From Streptomyces angustmyceticus (GTDB lineage: Bacteria > Actinomycetota > Actinomycetes > Streptomycetales > Streptomycetaceae): a DNA stretch of 64,000 bases. Position 1 is the first letter of the stretch, and each line of letters opens with the position of its first letter. The notes beneath the pieces are model-generated. The model made no database searches. It had not been told where the DNA came from and saw nothing but the letters and a program-made list of their open reading frames with translations. Below are positions 17,381 to 25,380 of the stretch, piece after piece. The stretch lies in assembly GCF_019933235.1 (NCBI RefSeq), contig NZ_CP082945.1, positions 3,844,001 through 3,908,000 on the forward strand, read 5' to 3'. Both the position numbers and the translations under genes were made by a program.

Positions 17381-18544
17381 TCACCCCTCACCGCCCTCGG
17401 CCGCGCGGAAGACCGGCAACTCCCACTCCTCGTCCACCCGCAGGAACGCGAGCCGCACCGGCATGCCGATCCGCACCTTGTCGCAGGGGACACCGATGAC
17501 GTTGCTGACGATCCGCACCCCCTCCGCGAGCTCGATCAGCCCTACGGCGTAGGGGCTGGGGCCGGTGGGTGTACCGGGAGCGCCCGTACACCGGTCGGAC
17601 ACGTGCGGGCCTGCCGCGTCCGCTTCGGGCTCCGGCACCGTGAAGGCGGGGAAGGGCGGATGGTGCATCACGACGTAGGAGAAGACCGTCCCCGCGCCGC
17701 TCGCCTCGACGGTGTCCCAGTCCGCTGCCCCGCAGACGTTGCACCCCGGCAGCCAGGGGAAACGCAGCGTCCGGCATCCCGTGCAGCGCTGGATCAGCAG
17801 ACGGTGCCCGGCCACGCCCTCCCAGAATCCGGCGTTGTCCCGGTTGACGACGGGGCGCGGGCGCCGGGAGCGGGCAGCCTGCCCGCTCCCTTCCGTCCTC
17901 CGGGACGCCTGCGACTGCCCGCCCGCCTCGGGGGACCGCTCGTCCCCCTCAGGAGGCCGCTCGTCCGCCTTGGCCGTCTCGGGGTTCCGCCCGGCCCCCT
18001 CGGGGTTCCGCCCCGCCGTCTCAGGGTCCCGGCCCCCCGCTGCCGTCCTGGAATTCCGTACGGCCGGGGCGTACTTGAGAACCCGGAAGCGATGCGTCCC
18101 GGCCGGCTCGCCGTTCGCGCGGATGTCCATCCGGGTCGTGATGAAGTGCCCGGTACCCAGCTTCGTCGTCTTGCGCTCCGAGACCGACTCGATCACCGCG
18201 TCGAAGGTGATCCGGTCGCCGGGCCGCAGCGGCCGCAGGTACTCCTGCTCGCAGTCGGTGGCGACGATCGAGGTGTACCCGGCGTCGTCCAGCAGCCCGG
18301 ACAGCTCGTCGTACGCCCCCGAACGGTCGGCGTGGCCGGACAGGCCGCCCATCGTCCAGGCCTGCAGCATGGTCGGCGGAGCGATCGCGTCCGGCCCCCG
18401 GTAGGCGGGGTTGGTGTCGCCGACGGCCTCGCACCAGTGCCGGATCATCGGCTCGTTGACCAGGTCCTTGCCCACGCCCGCCGCCGACGTCGACCGCCCC
18501 TCGTAGACCTTGAGCTGCTCGTGGCCGAGCTGTACCGGGCTCAT
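17381..18544 (-). CDS. MaoC-DUF35 fusion protein, ChsH2-like
   Basis: 387 aa. An N-terminal MaoC-like hot-dog domain (about 1-165) has APPTMLQAWTMGG and YLRPLRPGDRI. It is joined by a linker of about 60 residues with quasi-repeats (GRNPEGAGRNPE) to a C-terminal DUF35 domain: a zinc ribbon (CTGCRTLRFPWLPGCNVC) and an OB fold ending GMPVRLAFLRVDEEWELPVF. About 25 extra residues (around VSDRCTGAPG) interrupt the OB fold. Mycobacterial ChsH2 has this fusion; its DUF35 part supports Ltp2. Starts by ATGA overlap with the upstream dehydrogenase. Confidence 0.87.
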   Translation of the reverse strand: MSPVQLGHEQLKVYEGRSTSAAGVGKDLVNEPMIRHWCEAVGDTNPAYRGPDAIAPPTMLQAWTMGGLSGHADRSGAYDELSGLLDDAGYTSIVATDCEQEYLRPLRPGDRITFDAVIESVSERKTTKLGTGHFITTRMDIRANGEPAGTHRFRVLKYAPAVRNSRTAAGGRDPETAGRNPEGAGRNPETAKADERPPEGDERSPEAGGQSQASRRTEGSGQAARSRRPRPVVNRDNAGFWEGVAGHRLLIQRCTGCRTLRFPWLPGCNVCGAADWDTVEASGAGTVFSYVVMHHPPFPAFTVPEPEADAAGPHVSDRCTGAPGTPTGPSPYAVGLIELAEGVRIVSNVIGVPCDKVRIGMPVRLAFLRVDEEWELPVFRAAEGGEG

Positions 18545-19710
18545 CGCCGCCCCCTCCGCATCCCCAGCCGCATCGTCGCGACGATCTCCCGCTGGACCTC
18601 GCTCACACCGCCCCCGAACGTGTTGATCTGCGCCGCCCGGTTCATCCGCTCCAGCTCACCGCCCCCATGGGCGCCCGGCGATCCGGCTCGCACCAGGGCG
18701 GCGGCGCCCACCACCTCCTGGCACAGCCGGTACACCTCGACGGCGCTCTCCGTCCCGGCGAACTTCACCCCCGCGGCGTCGCCGGGTCCGAGCGTCCCGG
18801 CGCCCACGTCGTCGACCAGCCGCCAGTTCAGCAGCCGGGTGGCGGCCAGCCGGGCGTGCGCCTCGGCGAGCCGGGACCGCACCCAGGGGCGGTCGGCGGG
18901 CCGCTCGCCGGTCTCCGGGTCCGTCGTACGGGCATGGGCCAGCGCCGCGTCGAAGGCATCCTCGGCCTGCATGCCGATGGCCGCCAACGCGACCCGCTCA
19001 TGGTTGAGCTGATGCGTGATCAGCCGCCAGCCGGCGTTCTCCTCCCCTACGAGGTTCCCGGACGGGACGCGGATGCCGTCGTAGTAGGTGGCGGTGGTCG
19101 TCAGCCCGCCGACCGTCCCGATCGGCGTCCAGGAGAACCCCGGGGCGTCGGTGGGCACCAGGATGATCGAGATGCCCTGATGCTTGGGGGCGTCGGGGTC
19201 GGTGCGGCAGGCGAGCCAGATCCAGTCGGCCTGGTGGGCGTTGCTGGTGAAGCTCTTGGCGCCGTTGATCAGCCAGTGCGCGCCGTCGCCGGCCGCCTCT
19301 CTCGTCGCGCGGGTGCGGAGGGACGCGAGGTCGGTACCCGCCTCGGGCTCCGTATAGCCGATCGCGAAGACCAGCTCGCCACTGAGGATGCGCGGCAGGA
19401 AGAAGTCCTTCTGCTGCGCGGTGCCGTACTTCATCAGGGTCGGGCCGACGGTGTTGAGGGTGACCATCGAGACCGGGGCGCCCGCGCGGTACGCCTCGTC
19501 GAAGAAGACGAACTGCTCGTCGGGGCCGCGGCCCTGCCCTCCGTACGCGGTCGGCCAGCCCAGCCCCAGCAGGCCGTCGGCGCCGATCCGGCGGAGCACC
19601 GCGCGCTGCTCCGCCGGGTCCTCGACCGGCCCGTCCGGCATTACCCGCCGGAAGTACGAGCGGAGTTCGGTGCGCAACTGCTCCTGGCGCGCGGTGGGGG
19701 CGAGGTGCAC
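18541..19710 (-). CDS. Acyl-CoA dehydrogenase, FadE29/ChsE2-like (first gene of operon)
   Basis: About 389 aa from GTG 19710, preceded by AAGGGGAG; an in-frame ATG at 19752 is less well supported. Typical dehydrogenase features: FAIGYTEPEAGTDLASL, INGAKSFTSNAHQADWIW, YYDGIRVPSGNLVGEENAGW and the C-terminal AQINTFGGGVSEVQREIVA. Probably the FAD-binding catalytic partner of the FadE28-like protein. An 18-bp perfect inverted repeat lies 64 bases upstream. Confidence 0.88.
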   Translation of the reverse strand: MHLAPTARQEQLRTELRSYFRRVMPDGPVEDPAEQRAVLRRIGADGLLGLGWPTAYGGQGRGPDEQFVFFDEAYRAGAPVSMVTLNTVGPTLMKYGTAQQKDFFLPRILSGELVFAIGYTEPEAGTDLASLRTRATREAAGDGAHWLINGAKSFTSNAHQADWIWLACRTDPDAPKHQGISIILVPTDAPGFSWTPIGTVGGLTTTATYYDGIRVPSGNLVGEENAGWRLITHQLNHERVALAAIGMQAEDAFDAALAHARTTDPETGERPADRPWVRSRLAEAHARLAATRLLNWRLVDDVGAGTLGPGDAAGVKFAGTESAVEVYRLCQEVVGAAALVRAGSPGAHGGGELERMNRAAQINTFGGGVSEVQREIVATMRLGMRRGRR

Positions 19711-19773
19711 GTCGGCGGCTCCCCTTCTGGTGGCCGCACGCCCGGTGCGCAAGGGAATCCAGGCGTACGAACG

Positions 19774-19814
19774 AGCGAGCGGGTTTCTGACTGTCCGTCA
19801 GAAACCCGCTCGCT
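19774..19814. promoter_or_regulatory. 18-bp perfect inverted repeat, 5-base loop
   Basis: Arms AGCGAGCGGGTTTCTGAC (19774-19791) and its complement (19797-19814) around TGTCC. The core TGACTGTCCGTCA looks like a TetR-type operator, and its place upstream of the acyl-CoA operon suits that. It could equally be the terminator of the secreted-protein gene ending at 19919. Both genes are on the minus strand, so position does not decide. Confidence 0.65.
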
Positions 19815-19918
19815 GTCAAGGCCAGCGCAGTGAACCCCGGAGGAGCCCCACCTCCTCCGTGCCGCCCTGACGCATCACCCCTCGGCCGGACGCCGCTGTC
19901 CCCTTGCGGCGGGCCGGC

Positions 19919-20224
19919 TCACCAGAGCTTGGTGAAGTTGACGGTGGCGTTGCTCTGGTCGATACGCGTGGGGCCGGAGCCGTTCACGCTCGCGGTGTTG
20001 TTCTGGTTGGAGGCGCCGGCGCCGTTGGCGACCTGCTGGCCGGTCGTCGAGTTGCCGAGGTTGCTGCCGCCGACACCGGTCCCCGTCTGGCTCGTCGCCG
20101 CCGAGCTCGACCCGCCCGTCGCAAAGCCGCCGTTGTCGGCCTGCGCCACGCCCGTGAAGAGTGCGGCCGCCAAGGGCAGCGCCGCCACGACGGCGAGGGC
20201 GCGGGCTGTACGGGTGCTTGCCAT
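19919..20224 (-). CDS. Small secreted Gly/Asn/Ser-rich protein
   Basis: 101 aa from ATG 20224, preceded by a perfect AGGAGG. Signal peptide about 1-29 (VVAALPLAAALFTGVAQA), then a mature region rich in Gly, Asn, Ser and Thr (NLGNSTTGQQVANGAGASNQ), ending VNFTKLW. Composition recalls surface-active or amyloid-like aerial-hyphae proteins, but there is no clear chaplin or rodlin homology. Function unknown. Confidence 0.8.
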   Translation of the reverse strand: MASTRTARALAVVAALPLAAALFTGVAQADNGGFATGGSSSAATSQTGTGVGGSNLGNSTTGQQVANGAGASNQNNTASVNGSGPTRIDQSNATVNFTKLW

Positions 20225-20575
20225 GTCTATTCCTCCTACGGAACACGACTTCTGGAGCGATGGAACTCCGCTTGTCCACCGGGCAGTTGGCCGACCACAC
20301 GGTCCTTGCTGCGACGTCGCGCACTCAGGCTTGCCCATGAATCCCCGGCGAACCCACCGCGACGAGGCGATTCCCCCGCAAGCATGAGAAACCCCGGGTA
20401 AACCCCGCCCCCCGCCCGACCTGCCCCCACCCTCACCTCGACCACCCGACACCCCGCCGCAACCCACCCCCCATGGGCCCCGCGCGCCCCACACGCCCAC
20501 CCGCCACAACCGGCGCACGACCAGATCAGGGCGCGCCCCCTTCCCTTCCTCGAACATTCGTACGAAAATAGATCC
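20225..20575. other. Intergenic region between divergent genes
   Basis: About 350 bases, strongly C-rich on the plus strand, with no credible gene. A 10-bp palindrome TTCGTACGAA (20558-20567) lies directly before the PrimPol start and may be part of its promoter or operator. Confidence 0.5.
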
Positions 20576-21679
20576 ATGGCCTCGCACCGCCGCCATACCG
20601 GAACACCGACTGCCACACCGACCGGTACGCCACCCCGTACGCCGCCGGTTGGGACGCCGTCGGCCCGCACGCCGTCGGTTGGCTCGGCCGGTGCGCCGCC
20701 GATTGCCCGCCCTGCTCCGCCCCTCGGCCCCGACCCTGATCCTGGTCCTGGCCCTGGCCCTGGCCCTGGCCCAAGCACCAACCCCGACCCCAACCCCGGC
20801 CTTGCCCCCACCCCTCCCGAGGATCCGCACGCCGCCGCCCTCGCCCACGCCCTCCAGGCCGCCGAGCGCGGCTACCCCGTCATCCCGCTGACCCGCAACA
20901 AGCTCCCAGCCCTCCGCTCCCCGCACCGAGGGCACCCCGAGGTCCCGCCCTGCCGCGGCGAGTGCGGCCGGCTCGGGCACGGCGTCCACGACGCGAGCAC
21001 CGACCCGCTCACCGTCCGCCGCATGTTCGCCGCCGCCCCCTGGGCCACCGGTTACGGCCTCGCCTGCGGGCGGCCGCCGCACCACCTCATCGGGATCGAC
21101 CTCGACACCAAGAACGGCGCCGACGGCCTCACCGCCCTCCGGTTCCTCGCCGAACAGCACGACTTCCCGATCCCGCCCACCGTCACGGTCCTCACCCCCA
21201 GCGGCGGCCGCCACCTCTGGCTCACCGGCCCGCCCTCCCCCACCGTCACGAACTCGGTCGGACGGCTCGCCCCCGGCATCGACGTCCGCGGCGCCGGCGG
21301 CTACCTCGTCGGCCCCGGCTCACTCACCGCCCGCGGGCGCTACGCCCTGGCGCCGGGGACCCCGCACCACCCCGCCCCCGTCCCGGACACCCTGCTCGCG
21401 CTCCTCACCGCCCCCTCTGCGTCCACCCGCCGCGAGCCCCCCTACGGCGCCCCACCCCAGCCCGCCGCAGCGCTCGTACGCTTCGTCCGCGCCTCCCCGG
21501 TGGGCCAGCGCAATGCCCGCCTCTACTGGGCCGCCTGCCGCGCCGACGACTCCGGCCTCGCCCAGGAACTCGCCGCCCGACTGACGGAGGCCGCCCGCCA
21601 CACCGGCCTGTCCACCCAGGAGGCCCGCGCCACCATCGCCTCGGCAACCCGCCGCCGGCAGAACTCACCGATCCCGTAG
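20576..21679 (+). CDS. PrimPol-type primase/polymerase N-terminal domain protein
   Basis: 367 aa. A low-complexity N-terminus (Pro, Gly, Thr, Ala; PGPGPG run) of about 85 residues is followed by the primase-polymerase (AEP/PrimPol) fold: AALAHALQAAERGYPVIPL, catalytic-type GIDLDTK and TPSGGRHLWL, then RGAGGYLVGPGS. A short C-terminal helical part has VGQRNARLYWAACRA. No helicase domain. Such single PrimPol proteins are common in Streptomyces; the cellular role is not established. Confidence 0.85.
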   Translation: MASHRRHTGTPTATPTGTPPRTPPVGTPSARTPSVGSAGAPPIARPAPPLGPDPDPGPGPGPGPGPSTNPDPNPGLAPTPPEDPHAAALAHALQAAERGYPVIPLTRNKLPALRSPHRGHPEVPPCRGECGRLGHGVHDASTDPLTVRRMFAAAPWATGYGLACGRPPHHLIGIDLDTKNGADGLTALRFLAEQHDFPIPPTVTVLTPSGGRHLWLTGPPSPTVTNSVGRLAPGIDVRGAGGYLVGPGSLTARGRYALAPGTPHHPAPVPDTLLALLTAPSASTRREPPYGAPPQPAAALVRFVRASPVGQRNARLYWAACRADDSGLAQELAARLTEAARHTGLSTQEARATIASATRRRQNSPIP

Positions 21680-21820
21680 GGGTCAGACCCTCCCCACGGC
21701 AACCCGTAGAGGGACGGCACCACAGCACAGCGCCGCGCCGCTCCACCCAGCCCCACTCAGCCCCACTCAGCCCAGCTCAGCCTCGTCGCGCGCCACTCAA
21801 CTCCCCCATCCCCGCCCCAC

Positions 21821-22579
21821 TCAACTCCGCCGCGCCTCGATCAAGAACCGGGTCGTATGCGCCACGAAGGCCCCCTCCGCCCGGATCAGCTCGTCCAACT
21901 CCCGCAAACGCTCCCGGTATTGCTCCACCGTGAACCCGGGAACCATCCACACCACCTTGCGCAGGAAGTAGACGACCGCCCCGATGTCGAAGAACTCGGT
22001 CCGCAGCGACTCCGCACGCAGATCGGTCACCTCCAGGCCCGCCGCCTCGGCCGCCCGACGCGCGTCCTCCGGATGACGGGCCCGCCGTACGTCCTCCGGC
22101 TGCGGCCCCAGGAAGTACTCGACCAGCTCGAACACGCTGGCCGGTCCGACCTGCTGGGAGAAGTACGTGCCGCCGGGCCGCAGCACACGGGCGATCTCCT
22201 CCCACCACACGGTCACCGGATGGCGGCTCGTCACCAGGTCGAAGGCCGCATCGCCGAACGGCAGCGGCGGCTCGTCCGCATCGGCCACCACGACCGCGCC
22301 GCGCGGGTGCAGCAGAGCGGTGGCCTTGGCGACGTTCGGCGGCCAGGACTCCGTCGCCACCATCACCGGCGGCAACTTCGCCGCCCCGGCCAGCACCTCC
22401 CCGCCACCCGTCTGGATATCCAATGCCGCCGACGCCCGCGCCAGCCGCGCGCTCATCGCCCGCTGATAACCCCACGAGGGCCGCTCTTCCGTGGCCCGAC
22501 CCGCCAGCCACGAGAAATCCCACCCCTCGACCGACACGGCATCGGCCTCGGCCACCAGCTCCTCAAAAGAACGCTCCAT
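21821..22579 (-). CDS. SAM-dependent methyltransferase
   Basis: About 252 aa from ATG 22579, with GGGTGGGGGG upstream; an in-frame start at 22615 is possible. Class I methyltransferase: a glycine motif LDIQTGGGEVLAG, then VVVADADEPPLPFGDAAFDLVTSRH and WWEEIARVLRPGGTYFSQQVG. C-terminal region with VWMVPGFTVEQYRERL. Substrate unknown; cytosolic. Confidence 0.86.
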   Translation of the reverse strand: MERSFEELVAEADAVSVEGWDFSWLAGRATEERPSWGYQRAMSARLARASAALDIQTGGGEVLAGAAKLPPVMVATESWPPNVAKATALLHPRGAVVVADADEPPLPFGDAAFDLVTSRHPVTVWWEEIARVLRPGGTYFSQQVGPASVFELVEYFLGPQPEDVRRARHPEDARRAAEAAGLEVTDLRAESLRTEFFDIGAVVYFLRKVVWMVPGFTVEQYRERLRELDELIRAEGAFVAHTTRFLIEARRS

Positions 22580-22669
22580 CCCCCCACCCTCAACGCCGAA
22601 GGCCCGCACCGCCAACGAATTACTTCCGACTACGTCCGGTTACTTCCTGTCACTCCCCGGCGGGGCTGA

Positions 22670-23197
22670 TCACTCACCCTCACCCACCTCACCCACCAGA
22701 AAGACAAACTCCGGACGGTCCCACTTCACCGCCGGCGGATTCGCGGGCACCGTCCCGACGGGCCGGGCGCCCACACTGCGATAGAAACCCTCGGCAGGCG
22801 GATGCGACACCACCCGCACCCCGTCGATCCCAGCCTTCCGCGCCTCACCCCGCATGTGCTCGACCAGCCGGCGCCCGATGCCGTACCCCTGCGCCTGGTC
22901 CGACACGAACATCAGATCCAGCTCGGCCGCCTCCACCAGCAGCGCATAGAACCCCACCACCCGCTCACCGCCGCCCTCCCCGACCGGTATCTCCTCCACG
23001 GCGACAAAGACCCGATGCGCCTCGATGTAATCCGGCCCCACCCGATACCCCTCAACCATCGAGGAATAGCGCCCCTCATACGCCCGAGAACTCCGCACCA
23101 GCCGGGTAAGCCGCCCAGCGTCCCGCCCCACAGCCCGCCGAATCAAAATCTCCCCCCGCCGAGCCGCCTTCGCCGCCCCCACCCTCCGCACACCCAC
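22670..23197 (-). CDS. GNAT family N-acetyltransferase
   Basis: 175-aa GNAT-fold protein with VVGFYALLVEAAELDLMFV and the acetyl-CoA-binding segment QAQGYGIGRRLVEHMRGEARKAG. The C-terminal VVSHPPAEGFYRSVGARPVG is typical. Starts at GTG 23197 after AGAGG. Target unknown. Confidence 0.85.
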   Translation of the reverse strand: MGVRRVGAAKAARRGEILIRRAVGRDAGRLTRLVRSSRAYEGRYSSMVEGYRVGPDYIEAHRVFVAVEEIPVGEGGGERVVGFYALLVEAAELDLMFVSDQAQGYGIGRRLVEHMRGEARKAGIDGVRVVSHPPAEGFYRSVGARPVGTVPANPPAVKWDRPEFVFLVGEVGEGE

Positions 23198-23304
23198 AGC
23201 AACCTCTCCCCACTTCCCCCATCACAACCAAATTGAATTCCACCACTCCCCGCCACCCTACCGCGCAAGCAAAACCAGGACTCAGCAGACATAACGAATT
23301 TCCG

Positions 23305-23709
23305 TCAAGCGTTAGGCCCGGCATTCATCGTCCCCGAAGAACACTCCACCTCACGTTCGATCCACCGGCAGATCACCCCCACCACATAGGCACGCTCCGC
23401 GCGGCTCAATTCCCGCCCCTTGGGGATCTCGTGCCAACGCTCAAGGCAGGTACGACAGCAGGTCGCGGTCGCGTGCTGCGCGACAAAGACCGGGTGACCG
23501 CGGTACGGCGTCTGCTTCCCGTCCTTGTACGGCTCCGCCGGCGCCAGCCGCTTGGCAATGAGGTCATAGGCATGCCACCGCATCGCCGAAGGGCCACTCA
23601 ACTCGGCCGTGGCCAACTCCCGCCCGCGCAAATGAAACTTCGCACGAAAAGGATGCCGCGCAATGACATCCAGCCGCTGGTCGAGCGAGCGGGGCACAGA
23701 ATCAGACAT
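23305..23709 (-). CDS. DUF4186 family protein
   Basis: About 134 aa from ATG 23709 (GGAG upstream). Matches the DUF4186 pattern closely: HPFRAKFHLRGRELATAEL, KRLAPAEPYKDGKQTPYRG, HATATCCRTCLERWHEIPKG. Conserved Cys and His residues suggest metal binding. Function unknown. Confidence 0.85.
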   Translation of the reverse strand: MSDSVPRSLDQRLDVIARHPFRAKFHLRGRELATAELSGPSAMRWHAYDLIAKRLAPAEPYKDGKQTPYRGHPVFVAQHATATCCRTCLERWHEIPKGRELSRAERAYVVGVICRWIEREVECSSGTMNAGPNA

Positions 23710-24096
23710 CGATCGCTCCAAGGAAAGACAACGCGCGCTCCCCACCAATCGTATGCCCAGCCCACACAAGCAGCCCCGAACCGCACAACGCAGTCCGGGG
23801 CTTCCCTGAGCCTTCACCTACACCTACGCCTGCATCTTCCGCTACGCCTTGCCCGCGCGATAAAGACCCCTAAAAACGCCACGCAACCCAATACCATCTC
23901 CCCATTCAGGCGATGAAAAGGAAAAGGCCCCCAACCGGATTCCTCCGATCGGGGACCGTTCTCCGCCGTACGACGCCCCGCTTCGACCACAGCCTCACGC
24001 ACGCACTCATGAAGCGGCGACGGGCTCCGCGAAGCAGCGCGCCAACATTCCCGAGCCTCCCGCGAAGCGCACCCGCGTAGCTCCGGGCGCAGCGGC

Positions 24097-24750
24097 TTAC
24101 GGGTGGTACTTCTCCTCGACCGTCTCGGCGGCGCCGGACTTGCGGTCCATGGTGACGCGGACGGTGACACTGCCGGTCTTCGCGGCCTTCTCCAACTGGT
24201 CCACGGTGCACTTCGCGGTGCCGTAACCGTCACCGCCGATGGACACGCTGCCGTCATCGCCGGAGCAGATCGCGGCCGCGCCGAGGACCGTGGTGGCGTT
24301 GGCGACATAGAACGCCTGGTCCATGCCGCCGCCCTCGGGCTTGACGATCAGCTTTCCGGGCGCGAGGTACTCCAACTTGCCAACGATCGTGCGGTGGTTA
24401 CCCGCATGGGCGACGCCACCCCCGGTGGAGGCGGACCCACCCCCAGCGGCGGCGGACCCGCCGCCGGTCTGGTCGGCCGACGACGCCCCGGCGGACTTGC
24501 CCCCGCTCTGGCCCTGCGAGCCGGAGTTGGAGCCGGAGGAGCCGCCCGTGGACCGTGCCGAGTCCGACGTGTGCTGGGAGCCGGTCGCAGCCGAAGAGCC
24601 CGAGGATCCGGCAGCGGCAGCCGGCCCAGCCCCGTCCCCGCAGGCCGTGGCCCCCAGACCCAGCGCCGCCGCGGCCACGATGGCTGCGGCAATACGGCGA
24701 CCGGCCCGCCCACGGAAGCGGCTGGCAGCGGTGGCGGTGGCGGTGTTCAT
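24097..24750 (-). CDS. Secreted lipoprotein, unknown
   Basis: 217 aa. Basic N-terminus, a hydrophobic stretch and the lipobox-like LGATAC (Cys about residue 37). Then a long Ser/Gly/Ala-rich linker, and a C-terminal domain with YVANATTVLGAAAICSGDDGSVSIGGDG and AKCTVDQLEKAAKTG (two Cys). Probably anchored to the outer face of the membrane. No known domain recognised. Confidence 0.8.
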   Translation of the reverse strand: MNTATATAASRFRGRAGRRIAAAIVAAAALGLGATACGDGAGPAAAAGSSGSSAATGSQHTSDSARSTGGSSGSNSGSQGQSGGKSAGASSADQTGGGSAAAGGGSASTGGGVAHAGNHRTIVGKLEYLAPGKLIVKPEGGGMDQAFYVANATTVLGAAAICSGDDGSVSIGGDGYGTAKCTVDQLEKAAKTGSVTVRVTMDRKSGAAETVEEKYHP

Positions 24751-25048
24751 CGGGTCTCCTGTTGCGCTGTTCTCTCGTCCTGCTCCCTGACGCTGATCAG
24801 CTTCGAAGACCAGGTTGGCGTTCCACTAACAGCCGACTAATACCGCGCAGCGACACCCGACGGCCGCACGCGGTTTCGGCTGCGACCAGGAACGCGAGTG
24901 CCAGATGCGCCACAAGAGACCGACGAAAAGCCCCCGGGTGCGGGACGTGCGCCGGGGTCCCCCTCGGACTCCTGGCCCGCCCGCCTCTGGCCCGTACGCC
25001 CCGCCAACGCCGATATGGAGGCGAACCGGGTGAGACAGGAAGAACGCA
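24751..25048. other. Intergenic region without recognised gene
   Basis: About 300 bases between the lipoprotein gene and the tRNA-derived repeat. Open frames here lack coding bias; presumably holds the lipoprotein promoter. Confidence 0.4.
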
Positions 25049-25050
25049 GA

Positions 25051-25080
25051 AGGGGTGCCCCGCCGAAGCGGGACACCCCT
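25051..25080 (-). terminator. Hairpin beside the left tRNA-Ser repeat
   Basis: Stem of 13 bases with one mismatch (AGGGGTGCCCCGC / GCGGGACACCCCT) and a CGAA loop, lying just 3' of the tRNA-Ser copy on the minus strand. The intact tRNA at 30163 has an analogous hairpin in the same place. Confidence 0.65.
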
Positions 25081-25100
25081 TCTGACCAGCTACTTCGCTG

Positions 25101-25166
25101 ACCTCTGCGGAGGCTGTGGGATTTGAACCCACGGTGACGTTGCCGCCACGACAGTTTTCAAGACTG
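25101..25166 (-). repeat. Attachment-site copy A (66 bp, tRNA-Ser 3' segment)
   Basis: Sixty-six bases identical to 30156-30221, covering the tRNA-Ser 3' end through the anticodon loop. The tRNA 5' half is absent. A left boundary of an island integrated at tRNA-Ser is the simplest explanation. Confidence 0.85.
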
Positions 25167-25380
25167 CTGGGTTCCCTGGTTCGGTACGCGGTCTGACCTG
25201 CTAGGTAACCGCAAGGTCGATTCCTGGCTCCGCCACTCTGGCCGCAGGATGGCCACACGCACCCGAACTGCCCGGATGCCATGCCGAAACACCCCAGGCA
25301 GCGCCCATGCCTGTTCGCTCAGCAGAGCCCCATGCGGACCCTGTGAAGCTGTCCCTCACTGCGGGACAGCTGCACAAAGT

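Noticed and set aside
19919..20224. Chaplin or rodlin gene
   Set aside because: Composition is similar, but chaplin Cys/Gly-Asn motifs and the rodlin pattern are not recognisable.
20225..21214. 431-aa minus-strand frame including the small secreted protein
   Set aside because: Only the last 101 codons (from ATG 20224 with AGGAGG) have a signal peptide and sense; the rest is antisense to the PrimPol gene.
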